A stretch of DNA of 64,000 nucleotides from RYN-230 sp963720645. GTDB lineage: Bacteria; Actinomycetota; Actinomycetes; Streptosporangiales; Streptosporangiaceae. Position numbers and translations under genes: made by a program. Below the pieces are notes generated by a model. That model had not been told where the DNA came from and made no database searches. It worked only from the letters and a program-made list of their open reading frames with translations. The stretch covers positions 307,832-371,831 of the forward strand of contig CAVRFX010000006.1 of the NCBI GenBank assembly GCA_963720645.1, written 5' to 3'. Of this stretch, positions 9,762 through 20,422 are shown piece after piece (position 1 is the first letter of the stretch; each line of letters starts with the position of its first letter).

Positions 9762-9912
9762 GTAGCTCCTCCTGCGGGTCGCGGGGCGCAGGGACGCTGG
9801 GCGGGCAATGTCGTTACCGGGACTCAGCACCGCTGCTGGGGTTGCCGTGAAGGTACGATGCGCGATGGTAAAGAAAAAACCACCCGCAGGTAAAGCTCTG
9901 GTACCTCAGCCG

Positions 9913-10647
9913 TTATCCAGCGGCCAAGCCGGACGGATCCAGGTGATCCGGGCGCAGGTCGGCGAGGTCCACCACCCGGTCGCAGCGCCGCGCGACTTCC
10001 GGGTCATGGGTGGCCAGGATCAGCGATCTCGCGGGGGCCGTCGGCTCCGGGGGCAGTCCCCCGGGAAGACGGGGCGGCTGGCCCGCCGGGGCCAGCCGGG
10101 TCCCGGCACCGGCGAGGCCCAGCATCTGGCTGAGCACCAGCTCCCGCGAGGCACTGTCCTGCTCGGCGGTCGGCTCGTCCGCGATGAGCACGGCAGGCGC
10201 GGTGGCCAGGGCCCGGGCGACCGCCACCCGCTGCTGCTGCCCGCCGGACAGCTCGTCCGCCAGCTGCCCGGCGTGCTCGGCCAGGCCCAGCGAGGCCAGC
10301 GCCTCCTGGGCCGCCGCCGCGGCCCGGGCGGGCGGCGTGCCGGTGGCGAAGAGGGCGATCTCGACGTTCTCCGCCGCGGTGAGCAGCGACACCAGGCCGT
10401 GGCCCTGGAGCACGGTGGCCACGCCCGGCGGCACCTGCCCCACGGCGAGCGGGACCCCGTCCAGCAGCACCTGGCCGGCCCCCGGCGCGGCCAGCCCGGC
10501 CAGCAGCATGAGCAGGCTGGTCTTGCCCGAGCCGGAGGGCCCGACCACAGCCACCCGCTCCCCGGGCCGGACCGTGAGGTCGAAGTCAGCCAGCAGCAGG
10601 CGGCCGCCGATCGCGTAGCGCAGGCCCCGGGCCTCCAGGACGCTCAC
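9913..10647 (-). CDS. ABC transporter ATP-binding protein, 244 aa
   Basis: Nucleotide-binding subunit for the FtsX-type permease encoded upstream. Walker A GPSGSGKTS (about 36-44), signature LSGGQQQR (about 132), Walker B AVLIADEPT and the switch motif ATHD are all intact. The GTG start at 10647 shares bases with the TGA of the preceding ATPase gene (GTGA), so the three genes 14733 to 9913 form one translationally coupled operon. Between Walker B and the H-loop sits an insertion of about 25 Gly/Pro-rich residues. The transported substrate is not apparent; related MacB/LolD-type systems move lipids, peptides or drive envelope complexes. Confidence 0.9.
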   Translation of the reverse strand: MSVLEARGLRYAIGGRLLLADFDLTVRPGERVAVVGPSGSGKTSLLMLLAGLAAPGAGQVLLDGVPLAVGQVPPGVATVLQGHGLVSLLTAAENVEIALFATGTPPARAAAAAQEALASLGLAEHAGQLADELSGGQQQRVAVARALATAPAVLIADEPTAEQDSASRELVLSQMLGLAGAGTRLAPAGQPPRLPGGLPPEPTAPARSLILATHDPEVARRCDRVVDLADLRPDHLDPSGLAAG

Positions 10648-11645
10648 CGGACCGCCCCCGGGCCGGGGAGGCCTGTGCCATCGGGACCGGGATCCTCACC
10701 GGGACCGCGATCCTGACCGCGACCGCGATCCTCAGCCGGGCCCTGGTGCCCGCCGGAGTCCCCGGGGCCGGGAGGATCCACCTGGTGCAGGAAGACGCCG
10801 TGCTCGTGACGTTCCGCCCGGGCCAGCGATCCCGGCGGGAAAAGGTCGGTGAGCTCGGCCGGCAGCTGGAGCGTCCCGTCCCGGCCGACCACCACGTACT
10901 CCTGCCCGGCCAGGCCCTCCGCGCCGACCCGGCCGTCCCTGATCGTGATGGTGCGGCCCAGCGCGGCGGCCACGGCCGGGTCGTGGGTCACCGCGACCAC
11001 CGTCGTGCCCAGGCTGGTGTTCGCGTCACGGATCAGCTCGATCACCGCGGCGGCGGAGACGGGGTCGAGCTGGGTGGTGGGCTCATCGGCCAGCAGCAGG
11101 CCGGGCTCGTTCGCCAGCGCGACCGCCAGGGCGAGGCGCTGCTGCTCGCCGCCGGACAGCCGGCCTGCCCGGCGGTGCGCCACCCCGGCCAGGCCCACCC
11201 GGTCCAGCAGCTCCGTGGCCCGCCTGCGCCGGGCCGCCACGCTCCGCCGGGCAGGCGCCTGCGCGAACAGCAGGTTGCCCAGGGCGCTCTGGTACGGCAG
11301 CACGTTACGGGCCGGGTTCTGCAGCAGCAGCCCCACCTCGGTCAGCCGGAACCGGGCCAGCGCGCCGGCGCCGAGGTCGGTGAGACGCCTGCCGTTGATC
11401 TCTACCCGTCCCGCAGTCGGCCGCAGCAGCCCGGCCAGGTGCCAGAGCAGGGTGGTCTTCCCCGCTCCCGACGGGCCGAGCAGGGCCACCATCTCGCCAG
11501 GCCGGACGGTCAGATCCACCCCGCGCAAGGCGGCCACCTCGGAGCCCGGGGTCCCGTAGACGTGCACCAGGTTGTCGCAGCGGACCACGAGCGGCAGCAC
11601 GGCCGGCTGGCCTGCGGAAGGCTGGGCCGTGGCGGGCACGGTCAC
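10644..11645 (-). CDS. ABC transporter ATP-binding protein with C-terminal extension, 333 aa
   Basis: Second ATPase of the same operon. Walker A GPSGAGKTT, signature RLSGGEQQRLA, Walker B GLLLADEPTTQLDP and switch AVTHD are intact. After the domain (about residue 245) comes an extra 90-residue tail that ends in a low-complexity Asp/Gly/Arg/Pro stretch. The start is the GTG at 11645, which overlaps the permease stop as GTGA and is preceded by GGGAGG. Having two different ATPases suggests a heterodimer powering one very large permease. Confidence 0.9.
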   Translation of the reverse strand: MTVPATAQPSAGQPAVLPLVVRCDNLVHVYGTPGSEVAALRGVDLTVRPGEMVALLGPSGAGKTTLLWHLAGLLRPTAGRVEINGRRLTDLGAGALARFRLTEVGLLLQNPARNVLPYQSALGNLLFAQAPARRSVAARRRRATELLDRVGLAGVAHRRAGRLSGGEQQRLALAVALANEPGLLLADEPTTQLDPVSAAAVIELIRDANTSLGTTVVAVTHDPAVAAALGRTITIRDGRVGAEGLAGQEYVVVGRDGTLQLPAELTDLFPPGSLARAERHEHGVFLHQVDPPGPGDSGGHQGPAEDRGRGQDRGPGEDPGPDGTGLPGPGAVR

Positions 11646-14600
11646 GGCTCGGCCTCCCGGAGCAGGTCCGGCTGGACCGACCGGACCAGCAGCATGCTGG
11701 CTGTCACCGCCGCCAGCACCAGCACGACCAGCGCGGCCCCGATCAGCAGGGCCAGGGCGGCGAACGGCGGCAGGTAGTCCAGCGGCGGGGCCGGCGGCTG
11801 GCTGATGAACTCCGGGACGCTGCGGACCGCCAGCAGCGTGGCGGCGAATCCGGCGGCGAGACCGATGACGGCGCCGAAGCCGAGCACGATGGCCTGCTCG
11901 GCCAGCAGTGATGCGCGGATCGAACGGCGCGGGACACGGCTGGCGAGCAGGGCAGCGTACTCGTGCCTCCGCCTGCGGCCCGAGGCGTACAGGCCGGTGA
12001 TGGCGGCGCCGGCGGCCAGCGCGGCGGCGGCCACCGCATCGGCCAGGAAGAGCACGGTGGCCAGCGCAGGCCCCTGCCGGATCAGCTGCGCCCGGGCCGC
12101 GGAAGCACTGATCGTCCCGTTGATCCGCACTCCGGCCGCGAGCAGCGCCGGGCGCACCCGGGCCAGCGCGCCCGGGGCCAGCCACACCTGCTGGCTGGCG
12201 TAGGCGGGCGTGCCGCCGGCCGCCCGCTCCGCATACGTGCGGTCAACGACGACGCCGTTGGCGGGCGCGCCCGGGATGGCCGCGACCGTGGCCACTGGGC
12301 GGACGAACAGCGGGCTGCTGTCCAGGCCGGCGACCTGGGCCACGCGCGTGCCGCTGGGCAGCACCCCCCGCGCCGCCAGGGCCGGCAGCGGATACGGCCG
12401 GTCCACGGGGACCGCGGCCGGATTCACCGCCGGCCGGGACTTGAAGGACCAGACCAGGCCGGCCGGCCCGGGCGCAGGGAGGTCCCGGCCACGGTCCCGC
12501 TCGACCGCCATCGTCCTGGCGTGTTCAGCCCGGCGCCGGCAGGCGCCCACGGGCCATGGCCGGACCGGACGTCGATGCTGGCCACGGTGAGGGTTCCGGC
12601 GATGGGGGCCGGGCTGATCACGGGACCCGACGGTGCCGGCGCGAAGATGGTCACGTTGGCCAGCAGGCACGGGCAGCCGGTCAGCTGGGCGGTGGCCGAG
12701 CGTGAGCCGCGCACCGGGCCGAGATACACGGGGGTCTGCCCGACGGCGCCCACCCCCTGCTCGTACACGTCGAGGACCAGAGTGCCGCCCGCGGGCCTGA
12801 TCCCTCTGGCGCTGAACCTGACCCGCACCTGGCTGCCGCGCAGCACGACCGGCGGCGGAGCGGGCGGGTGCAGTGCGCCGGTCAGCGAGCTGAGCGGACG
12901 GCCACCCGCCCAGTCGGGCCGCCAGGCCGCGATGTGCGCGAACCGCTGCGGGTCCACCGCCATCAGGACCTGCCCGGCGCTGCTGCCGGACAGGTTGGTG
13001 TACTCGTCCACGGCCATGGCCTGCCGGCCGCCCGGATCGATCCGGTCCACGATCGCGGCCAGGCTGTGGCCGGCCGGCGGGACGACCGAGAGCACGGTGG
13101 CCGCGCCGACTCGCGCGTCCGCCACGGCCCTGATGTTGGCCACGCTGACCGACCAGATCCCGGCGGCGAACCCGGCCAGGGCGAACGCCGTGGCCAGCAC
13201 GATCGTGGTACGCATCCCGCCGGGCCTGCGGGCCACGTGGCGGAGGGCGAGGAACGGCCCGATCCGGCCGCTGCTCCGGCTGCGCCGGAAGCCGGCCTGG
13301 CAGGCGATGATCAGCAGCCTGGAGGCGACCACCGCGACCGCGATGCCGAGCAGCCCGGGCAGCAGCAGGCCGAGCACCCCCCGGCGGGCCGAGCCGATCT
13401 GCCCGCTGACCCGCAGCTCGATGAGCCCGGCCACGGCCGCGGTGATGAGGATGGCATCGAGCACCCACCCTCGCTGCGCCGCACCGCGGCTGGCCCGCTG
13501 CCACTGCTCGACCACGGACCGGCTCAGTGTCCGCCGCGCCGTGGCGGCCACCGCGGCCAGCCCCCCGGCCGTCGCCACCGCGGCCGCCAGCCAGGACGTG
13601 CCGGGCAGCGCGACGGGGGTGCCGGGACGGAACAGGATGTGCGCGAGCGCTATCGTGATCGCCCAGCCGGCCAGCACGCCGACCGGCAGCGCCACGCCGA
13701 GCAGGATCACCGGCTCGCCGAGGGTGAACGTGAGCGACCGCCAGCGGCCGCGGCCGCGCATCTTGGCCAGCGCCACCTCGGGGCCCCGGGCTTCGGCGGC
13801 GTCCGCGACGATCAGGAACAGCAGCAGCCAGGCCAGCAGCAGCAGCTGAGCGGTGATCAGCACCACCGGGACCAGGATCGCCCGCCAGCTGGCCCGGACG
13901 GTGGCCAGGGTGGCCGGCAGCGACGTGGTGGTGGTCGCGCCCTCGTCCGTCAGCTCGTGATTCAGGGTCAGCCCGGTGACCGCGGTCTGCACCAGCGCCA
14001 CGTCGGGACCCGTGAGATGCGCGGGGAGCAGCGAGAAGTCGGCGTAGTCGGTGCCCTGGACGGACCCGGGGATCACGCCCATCGTGGCCAGCGGGGTGAA
14101 CATCGCGTCGTACGGGGTCCCGGGCCGGTTGGGCCCGTAGGCCGTCTCGTAGGGAAAGTAGCGGCTCCCCGCCTCGAACCAGTACCGCGTGCCCGCGGCC
14201 GTCACCGTGATCTGGTACTGGCCGGTGATGACCAGGTGGCCCCAGGTCGGCACGGCGATGCGCTGGCCGGTGTGCCAGTGCAGCAGGAAGGCCAGGGACC
14301 GGCTCACCGCCACCTCGCGCGGTGCGCGGGGGCAGCGGCCGGACGTGAAGCGCAGATGGGCGCAGACGCCGGTGCGGTAGACCAGGGGAATCGTCTGGCC
14401 GCCGGCCTGGACCGTGGTCTCCGCGGCCAGCAGGGGCGGCCCGAATAGCCGGTTCAGGGTGGCCGTGCCGCCGAGGTAGTGGGCCAGCAGCTGCTGGGCC
14501 TGCTCGGCCACGCCGTTCACCGCATCGACGGAGCCGGACTGGGCGACTTCCAGGCCGCGGCCCAGGGCGGGCGCCGTGCCCACCGTGTCCTGGACGACGG

Positions 14601-14733
14601 AGGACTGGGCGGCGGCGTAGTAGGCAGGCCCGATGCTGACGGCAGCGACGGCCACCACCGCCACCAGGAGGATGTTCAGTGATATCCCGGCGCGGTGCAG
14701 CAATCCCCGCAGTGCGGCGAGCAGCCCCGTCAT
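11642..14733 (-). CDS. FtsX-like ABC transporter permease, about 1030 aa (one frameshift)
   Basis: Large MacB/FtsX-type permease. It starts at 14733 with a first membrane helix (SLNILLVAVVAVAAVSIGPA), then a long outside domain of about 220 residues, a cluster of helices from about 13940 to 13200 (for example VVLITAQLLLLAWLLLFLIV), a second outside domain, and the C-terminal FtsX-like helices (LALLIGAALVVLVLAAVTAS) before TGA at 11642. The reading frame changes once near 12520, inside the second outside domain; homology and composition continue, so this is probably one gene with a base error. It is the first gene of the coupled operon with two ATPases. Confidence 0.85.
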
Positions 14734-14782
14734 GGTGAGCGATCCTAGGCAAGCCGGTCCGCGGGCTCATCACCGCCCGTCC

Positions 14783-14824
14783 GGCCACGCTCCGCGCGCA
14801 CGCCAGGCCACGCTCCGCGCGCAC
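14783..14824. repeat. 19-base exact direct repeat upstream of the permease operon
   Basis: GGCCACGCTCCGCGCGCAC occurs at 14783-14801 and again at 14806-14824 (23-base period, about two helical turns). It lies 50-90 bases before the permease start on the minus strand, a place where a regulator could bind; this role is inferred from position only. Confidence 0.6.
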
Positions 14825-14859
14825 CATCAGCCGCGGTCTGCGCGCAGGTCAGGCCCCGG

Positions 14860-15405
14860 TCAGGTGGAGGTCTCCGGTTCCGCCTGCCAGCGGGCGGGCG
14901 CGGGGCCGGTGTCCCCCGCCGCGGGGGCGGGTCCCGGTGCCCGCTGACTCGCGGTGAGGGAGTCGGCGACCTGGGACACCAGTGACTTGAGCGTCGCGGT
15001 GGCCGCCCGGTGGAGCACGGCCCGGTCGAAGGCTGCACCCACCCCGCCCAGCGGCGGGCGGTACGCGCCGGTCAGGGTGAGCCTGCTGTGGTCCTCATCG
15101 CTGGGGGTCAGCACCAGGTTGGCGTCCAGGACCGGGAACAGCCGTCCCGCCGCCCCGGTGGCCTCCCAGCGCAGCGGGAGCACCACGGTGTCCTCCCGTG
15201 GCACCGGCTCCAGCAACTGGACCCGGACCAGCTTGGACGCTCCGAGCACCGCGCCGAAGGGCCCAACCCGGATGAGACCGTCCAGGCCCTCGGCGTACGC
15301 CCGCGCCGACGGGTCACTCAGCCACCCCCCGTTGCCCAGCACAGCCAGCCTCGCCCGGGCCCTGGCGAAGCTCATGCTCAGCTCGACCTCGTGGCTCGCG
15401 AACAT
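14860..15405 (-). CDS. SRPBCC/START-like domain protein, 181 aa
   Basis: Small protein of the polyketide-cyclase/dehydrase (SRPBCC) fold, which forms a ligand pocket. The pattern is typical: an N-terminal strand HEVELSMSF, LGASKLVRVQLLEP, then VVLPLRWEATGAAGRLFPVL with DANLVLTPSDEDHSRLTLTG, and a C-terminal helix VLHRAATATLKSLVSQVADS. The ATG at 15405 was chosen because the domain begins at once; a more upstream GTG would add a low-complexity stretch. It sits between the permease operon and the large membrane protein on the same strand. The ligand is unknown. Confidence 0.8.
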   Translation of the reverse strand: MFASHEVELSMSFARARARLAVLGNGGWLSDPSARAYAEGLDGLIRVGPFGAVLGASKLVRVQLLEPVPREDTVVLPLRWEATGAAGRLFPVLDANLVLTPSDEDHSRLTLTGAYRPPLGGVGAAFDRAVLHRAATATLKSLVSQVADSLTASQRAPGPAPAAGDTGPAPARWQAEPETST

Positions 15406-15496
15406 GTCCCTAAGTGAGCCACCGTGAAGCGCCGGGACGCGAGGGACTAAAGTCACATGACAGCCGCCGAATGGCCCACCACCTGCCCGCCCGCGG

Positions 15497-18028
15497 TCAG
15501 AGAGCCTGGCGCCGCCGGAGGTAGGTGAAGGCACCCCAGCCGACGGGGACCGGCAGCCAGAACGTGAGCAGCCGGAACAGCAGCACCGCGCTGACCGCGG
15601 TGGCCGCCGGCATCCCGGTCGCCGTGAGCCCGGCCGCCAGCGCGGCCTCGACCGCCCCGAGCCCGCCGGGCGTGGGCACGACCGAGCCCAGGGCACTTCC
15701 GGTCAGGTAGACCACGGCGGCGCTGGTGATCGCGAGGGACCCGCCGAACGCGCGCACGCAGGTGTCCAGGCAGAGGATGTAGCAGGCGGTGAGCATGAGC
15801 GCCCCGCCGATGCCCTCCGCCAGTTTGCGCGGCTGCTGCAGCACCTCGAGCAAGCGGGGCAGCACCTCACCCAGGGCCGGCGCGAGCCGGGCGCGCAGCA
15901 GCCGCCGGCCGCGCGGCACCGCCGCCACCGCGAGCGCCGCGACGACGAGCCCGGCTATCACGAAGTACACCCAGGTGGGCGGGCGCAGCGAATGACTGCG
16001 CGCGCCAGTGATAGCCACGAAGACGACCAGCAGCGTGATGTGCAGGACGAACGCCACCACCTGAGCGACCCCGACGCTGGCCGCGGCCACCGCCGGGGGA
16101 ACCTTGTTGCGCTGCAGGTAGCGGACGTTGAGCGCGGCGCCGCCGACCGCGGCGGGCGTCACCAGCGTGACAAACGACCCGGCCACCTGGGCCAGCATGG
16201 TCCGGATGAAGTTCAGCCGCTCCGGCACGAACCCCGACAGCGACCATGCGGCGGCGACGTAGGTCAGCACGGACAGGCCCAGGCCGGCCAGTATCCACAG
16301 CGGGCTGGCCTGCCTGAGCAGCGTCGCGAAGTTGACCCGCCCCAGCTGAACGATCAGCAGGTAGCCCGCGAGGATCGTGGCCACGAGCGTGACCAGGGTG
16401 CGGAGCCGGATGCGCTCCAGCTGGACGGGCGGGACCTCGGGCGCGTCCCGGGGCGCGGCCGCCAGCAGCCGCTTGCGGAGCGCGGGCAGCACGTCCTTGT
16501 CCCGGCGCAGCGTGGACCTGGTGGAGCGGGCGAGCGCTACCGGCTGCAGGAGCGGGACCAGGGCGACCACCCCGGCCGGCCCGAGCTTGCGCAGCGCCAG
16601 GTCCGCGGCGCGGGCCGGCCCGACCAGCGCCGCCAGCTCGGCGAGCAGCTGGCCCAGGTCCAGCCGGAGTTGCAGATCGCTGGCGGCCACGTCGCCGCCG
16701 CCCGGGTCGAGCAGGACGACCCGCCCGGCACCGTCAAGAAGGATCCGGTCGGCGGTCAGCGAGCGGTGAGCGACCCGGTGCGCGTGCAGCCGGTCCACCG
16801 AGTCCCACACCGACTCCAGCTGCGCGTCGGTCAGCGTCCCGGCCAGGTCGGCCAGGGTGGTCCCGTGGTAATCCTCGGTGGCCAGGGCAAGAGCTTCCGG
16901 GCCGACCCGCAGCAGGGCGCGCAGCCGGGGTGTGAGCACCCCGGCGTCCTCCACCGCGTACGTGAGCAGCGCCGCGCGCTCCGCCGCCCGGTCAGTGGTG
17001 AGCGGCGCCCGCCGGGAGACCTGCCCACTCAGCCGGACCACCCGGTACACACGGTAGAGCGCTCCCGCCGCCTGCTGATCGCGGTCGAACACCCGGACGT
17101 CGAGCCGCTCACCGCCCCGGGTGACCGCGGCGTACCGCCGCGACGCCGGGCCCGCCCCCTCCGCCCGGCGCAGCTCGCTCACCGCCATGCCGGCCGAGGC
17201 CAGTGCGGCGGCGATCGCCTCCGCGGTGGGCCGCTGCGACATGGAACCCGCGGCGTAGCGCACCGCGAGCCCGATCGCCCGGCCCAGCAGGAGCGTGATG
17301 AGCACCGACAGGACGGTGGTCCGCAGGGTGGCCAGGCTCGCCACCGCGTACACCCCGAGCGTCACCCACAGCGCGTTGCGCCAGCGGGGCCGCCCGCTCA
17401 GGTCGATGATCGTGGTGTAAGCCACCAGCCCGGCCAGGTACCCGTCGAGCAGGGCAAAGTGGCTGGCGCCGGGCGAGGACATGGCGATCGCCCGGTAGAG
17501 CTGGTCGCCGATGCCGCTGCGCAGCGCGAGCCCGGTCAGGCCGACCACGACGGCCGTGGCGGCGCCGGTGACCACCGCCTCGGCCAGCCGGCGGGACTGG
17601 CGGCGGACAAGCTGCCGGATCGCGAGGGCCACCGGCAGCAGCACCAGGACCAGGATGGCCAGGACGCGGAGCGTGGACAGCACCTCGCCCGGCAGCCGGC
17701 GGCTCGCATCCACGACGTCGGTCTCCACGCCGTGCGTGGTGGCCTTGGCCAGCAGGCCGGCCCCGACCAGCACGGCTATCCCCAGGCACGCGGCCGCGCA
17801 GCGCAGCAGGTCGCCCGGGCGGCGGATCCGGCGGGCCAGGTGATCCTCGACGACCACCGCGGGGGCCGGCCCGCCATCCGCGCGCACCGCACCCTCAGGG
17901 ACGGCACTCTCAGGGACGGCACCAGCGGGCGCGGCACCGGCGGACCGGGCCGCGGCGAGCCTCGGGCCGGCCTGCTCACCCGGGGCGCGCGGGCCCGGCG
18001 GCCGCGGCGTCCGCTCGGGTGTGGTCAC
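15497..18028 (-). CDS. Flippase-like (LPG-synthase TM/UPF0104) membrane protein with internal pseudokinase-like segment, 843 aa
   Basis: Three-part protein. A Pro/Ala-rich N-terminus leads into about six helices (residues 80-265). Residues about 275-560 are soluble and resemble a degenerate kinase: LHAHRVAHRSLTADRILLDG keeps the shape of a catalytic loop but has HRS where HRD is expected, followed by VVLLDPGGGD in place of DFG. Residues about 575-840 hold the flippase-like domain of the MprF/AglD group (for example LVTPAAVGGAALNVRYLQRN and GLGAVEAALAAGL). MprF-like domains flip charged lipids; there is no aminoacyl-transferase domain here. The combination suggests a regulated lipid or lipid-linked-sugar flippase. 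No frame changes are needed. Confidence 0.8.
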   Translation of the reverse strand: MTTPERTPRPPGPRAPGEQAGPRLAAARSAGAAPAGAVPESAVPEGAVRADGGPAPAVVVEDHLARRIRRPGDLLRCAAACLGIAVLVGAGLLAKATTHGVETDVVDASRRLPGEVLSTLRVLAILVLVLLPVALAIRQLVRRQSRRLAEAVVTGAATAVVVGLTGLALRSGIGDQLYRAIAMSSPGASHFALLDGYLAGLVAYTTIIDLSGRPRWRNALWVTLGVYAVASLATLRTTVLSVLITLLLGRAIGLAVRYAAGSMSQRPTAEAIAAALASAGMAVSELRRAEGAGPASRRYAAVTRGGERLDVRVFDRDQQAAGALYRVYRVVRLSGQVSRRAPLTTDRAAERAALLTYAVEDAGVLTPRLRALLRVGPEALALATEDYHGTTLADLAGTLTDAQLESVWDSVDRLHAHRVAHRSLTADRILLDGAGRVVLLDPGGGDVAASDLQLRLDLGQLLAELAALVGPARAADLALRKLGPAGVVALVPLLQPVALARSTRSTLRRDKDVLPALRKRLLAAAPRDAPEVPPVQLERIRLRTLVTLVATILAGYLLIVQLGRVNFATLLRQASPLWILAGLGLSVLTYVAAAWSLSGFVPERLNFIRTMLAQVAGSFVTLVTPAAVGGAALNVRYLQRNKVPPAVAAASVGVAQVVAFVLHITLLVVFVAITGARSHSLRPPTWVYFVIAGLVVAALAVAAVPRGRRLLRARLAPALGEVLPRLLEVLQQPRKLAEGIGGALMLTACYILCLDTCVRAFGGSLAITSAAVVYLTGSALGSVVPTPGGLGAVEAALAAGLTATGMPAATAVSAVLLFRLLTFWLPVPVGWGAFTYLRRRQAL

Positions 18029-18077
18029 CTGTCGATCGTTTCACCCGGGCCCGTGGCCGTAGCGGCGCGGCACCCGC

Positions 18078-20422
18078 TCAGCGCCGCTTCCGGCCCGGGC
18101 TGAGCCCGACCAGGCGCCGCCAGGCGATGAGCGTGAACACCACGGAGAGCAGCACCATCAGCCCCATGTCCATCAGCCAGACGGCAGGTTTGTGGTCCCA
18201 GACCGGGTCAGGGAGCCCGCTGACCGGGGGCGAGATCACGTTCAGTTTGACGGTGGAGGCGGTGGACGCGAACCCCCACCGGGACGGCGCGATCCAGGAC
18301 AGCTGGTTCAGCCCGATCTTCCCGTTGAGCGGCAGCACCCCGCCGGACAGGATGACCTGCGCGATGGCCAGCATCACCAGCAGCGGCATGGCCTTCTCGG
18401 ACGTGCTCACGATCGAGGAGATCAGCAGCCCCAGCGCCATCGAGGCCAGCGACAGCACCACGATCGCGAGGGCTATCTCCACCAACGGCGAATTCAGCAG
18501 CGAGCCGTGGGCGGGCATCTGCCGCCCGAACAGGCCCAGCACCACGAGCAGCAGCGCCTGGATCCCGCTGATGAACCCCAGGACGATGATCTTGGAGAGC
18601 AGGTAGGTGCCGGACGACAGCCCGGCGGCCCGTTCTCGGGCGTAGATGGACCGTTCCTTGACGAGCTCGCGGACCGAGTTGGCCGCCCCGATGAAACAGG
18701 CCCCGATGATCAGCACCAGCAGCAGCGATTCGGCGTCGCCATTGGTCCCTGGCTTGCCCGCCAGGCCCTCGGGAGCCGGGACCGCCCGCAACAGCAGCCC
18801 GATCACGATCGGCATGATGCCGAGTACAGCCAGGTAACTGCGATCGGAGGCGATGACGGCCAGGTAGCGCCGGCACAGGGTGGAGATCTGCGCCAGCGCG
18901 CCGCGCGGCGCGGGCGGGCGGCCCGGCGACTGCCGGTCGGCCTCCGGGATCTGCTGGGCCAGCCCTCCCGCCACGTGCTCGGCGTGGTAGGGCGACCGCC
19001 TGAAGTCCCCGGCCCAGTCGCGGTCCGGCTCGGCGTCGAAGGCCTGGAAGACCTCGGCCCAGTCCGTCTTGCCGAAGTAGCGCAGCCCCTCGGCGGGCGG
19101 GCCGTAGAAGGCCACCCGCCCGCCCGGGACCAGGACGAGCAGGCGGTCGCACACGCCCAGGTTGGCCACGCTGTGGGTGACGATGATGACGGTCCGGCCG
19201 TCCTTGGCCAGGCCGCTCATCAGTTCCATCACGGACTTGTCCAGCCCGGGGTCCAGGCCGGAGGTGGGCTCGTCCAGGAACAGCAGGGACGGCTTGGTGA
19301 GCAGCTCCAGAGCCACGTTGACCCGCTTCTGCTGCCCGCCGGACATGGCCCCGGTGCGGGTCCCGCAGTGCGCCGTGAGCGCGAGCTCGTCGATGACCTC
19401 GTCTACCCGGCGGTCCCGTTCCGACCGGGAGGTGTCACCCGGAAAGCGCAGCTCAGCGGCGTAACGGAGGGCCCGTTTCGGCTTGAGCTGGTCGTGCAGG
19501 ATGTTGTCCTGCGGGACCAGGCCGATCCGGTGCCGCAGCTCCGCGTAGTGGGTGTACAGGTCGCGGTTGTCGTACAGGACGGCGCCCTCGGTCGCCGGAC
19601 GCGTGCCGGTCAGCGCGCCGAGCAGGGTCAACTTCCGGCACCGCTCGGGCCGATGACCCCGACCAGGGATCTCTCGGGGATCGGGAAGCTCACGTGGTCG
19701 AGCAGGACCTTGCCGTTGGGCAGGCGCACCGTGAGGTCCTGGGCCACGAACGAGACATCACCCTCGTCGATGAACTCGCGGAGTTCATCGCCGAACAGGC
19801 GGAAGGTGGCGCGGCCGATGCCGATCAGGTCCTGCTCGGTCACCGTGGTGGCCCTCGCGATGCGCTGGCCGTTCACGAACGTGCCGTTGTGGCTGCCCAG
19901 GTCCACGATCTCGTACCGGCCGTCGCCGAGGTTGCGCAGCTCGGCGTGCACACGGGACACGCTGAGGTCCGGGACAACCAGGTCGTTCTCAGGAGCCCGG
20001 CCGATGCGCAGCAGCTTGGTGGGCGCGCGCCGCACCGAGGTCGGGCGGCGGTCCACACTGCTCATCCCGGTATTCAGGGCGGTGTGCCCGGCGCCGGGCC
20101 GGTTCACCGAGCACATCATCACCGGACCGTCATCGGGATGACCGAGCCGCAGGATGCAGTTCTGGCCGATCTCAACCTTGCCGATGCGCCGGGTGCCGAG
20201 GAAGGTCCCGTTGGTGCTGCCGGAGTCCTCGAGGATCCACGCGTCGCGGTCAACCCGGAGCACGGCGTGCCGCCAGGAGACACGGGAATCGTTGATCACG
20301 ATGTCAGACTGCGGATCACGGCCGACCCGGTATTGCGAGCCAGCGCGCAGTGTCTGGTCGGATCCCTGGGTCTTCACCACGAGCGCCGGGGCATCCGGCG
20401 GCGACACGAGACGGTCGTTCAT
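18078..20422 (-). CDS. FHA-FHA-ABC exporter, Rv1747-like (one frameshift in Walker A)
   Basis: Half-transporter with two N-terminal FHA phosphothreonine-binding domains (YRVGRDPQSDIVINDSRVSW plus GSTNGTFL; RIGRAPENDLVVPDLSVSRV plus GSHNGTFV), an ABCG-like ATPase (MSGGQQKRVNVALELLTK, LLFLDEPTSGLDP) and an ABC-2 membrane domain with about six helices. The layout equals M. tuberculosis Rv1747, which is regulated by phosphorylation through PknF. One base is missing near 19636, within the Walker A motif: GPSGAG is read in one frame and the Lys-Leu-Thr continuation in the next. Homology either side is perfect, so this is most likely a sequence error. The gene diverges from a receptor kinase, as expected for a kinase-exporter pair. 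Confidence 0.9.

Noticed and set aside
11963..13849. Long plus-strand open reading of about 630 codons opposite the ABC permease
   Set aside because: Low-complexity composition and no recognisable domain; the minus strand encodes clear membrane helices.
15992..18103. Long open reading of about 700 codons on the plus strand
   Set aside because: It lies fully antisense to the well-supported flippase-like gene, is Arg/Gly/His-rich with no fold-like pattern, and is a usual by-product of high-GC coding DNA.
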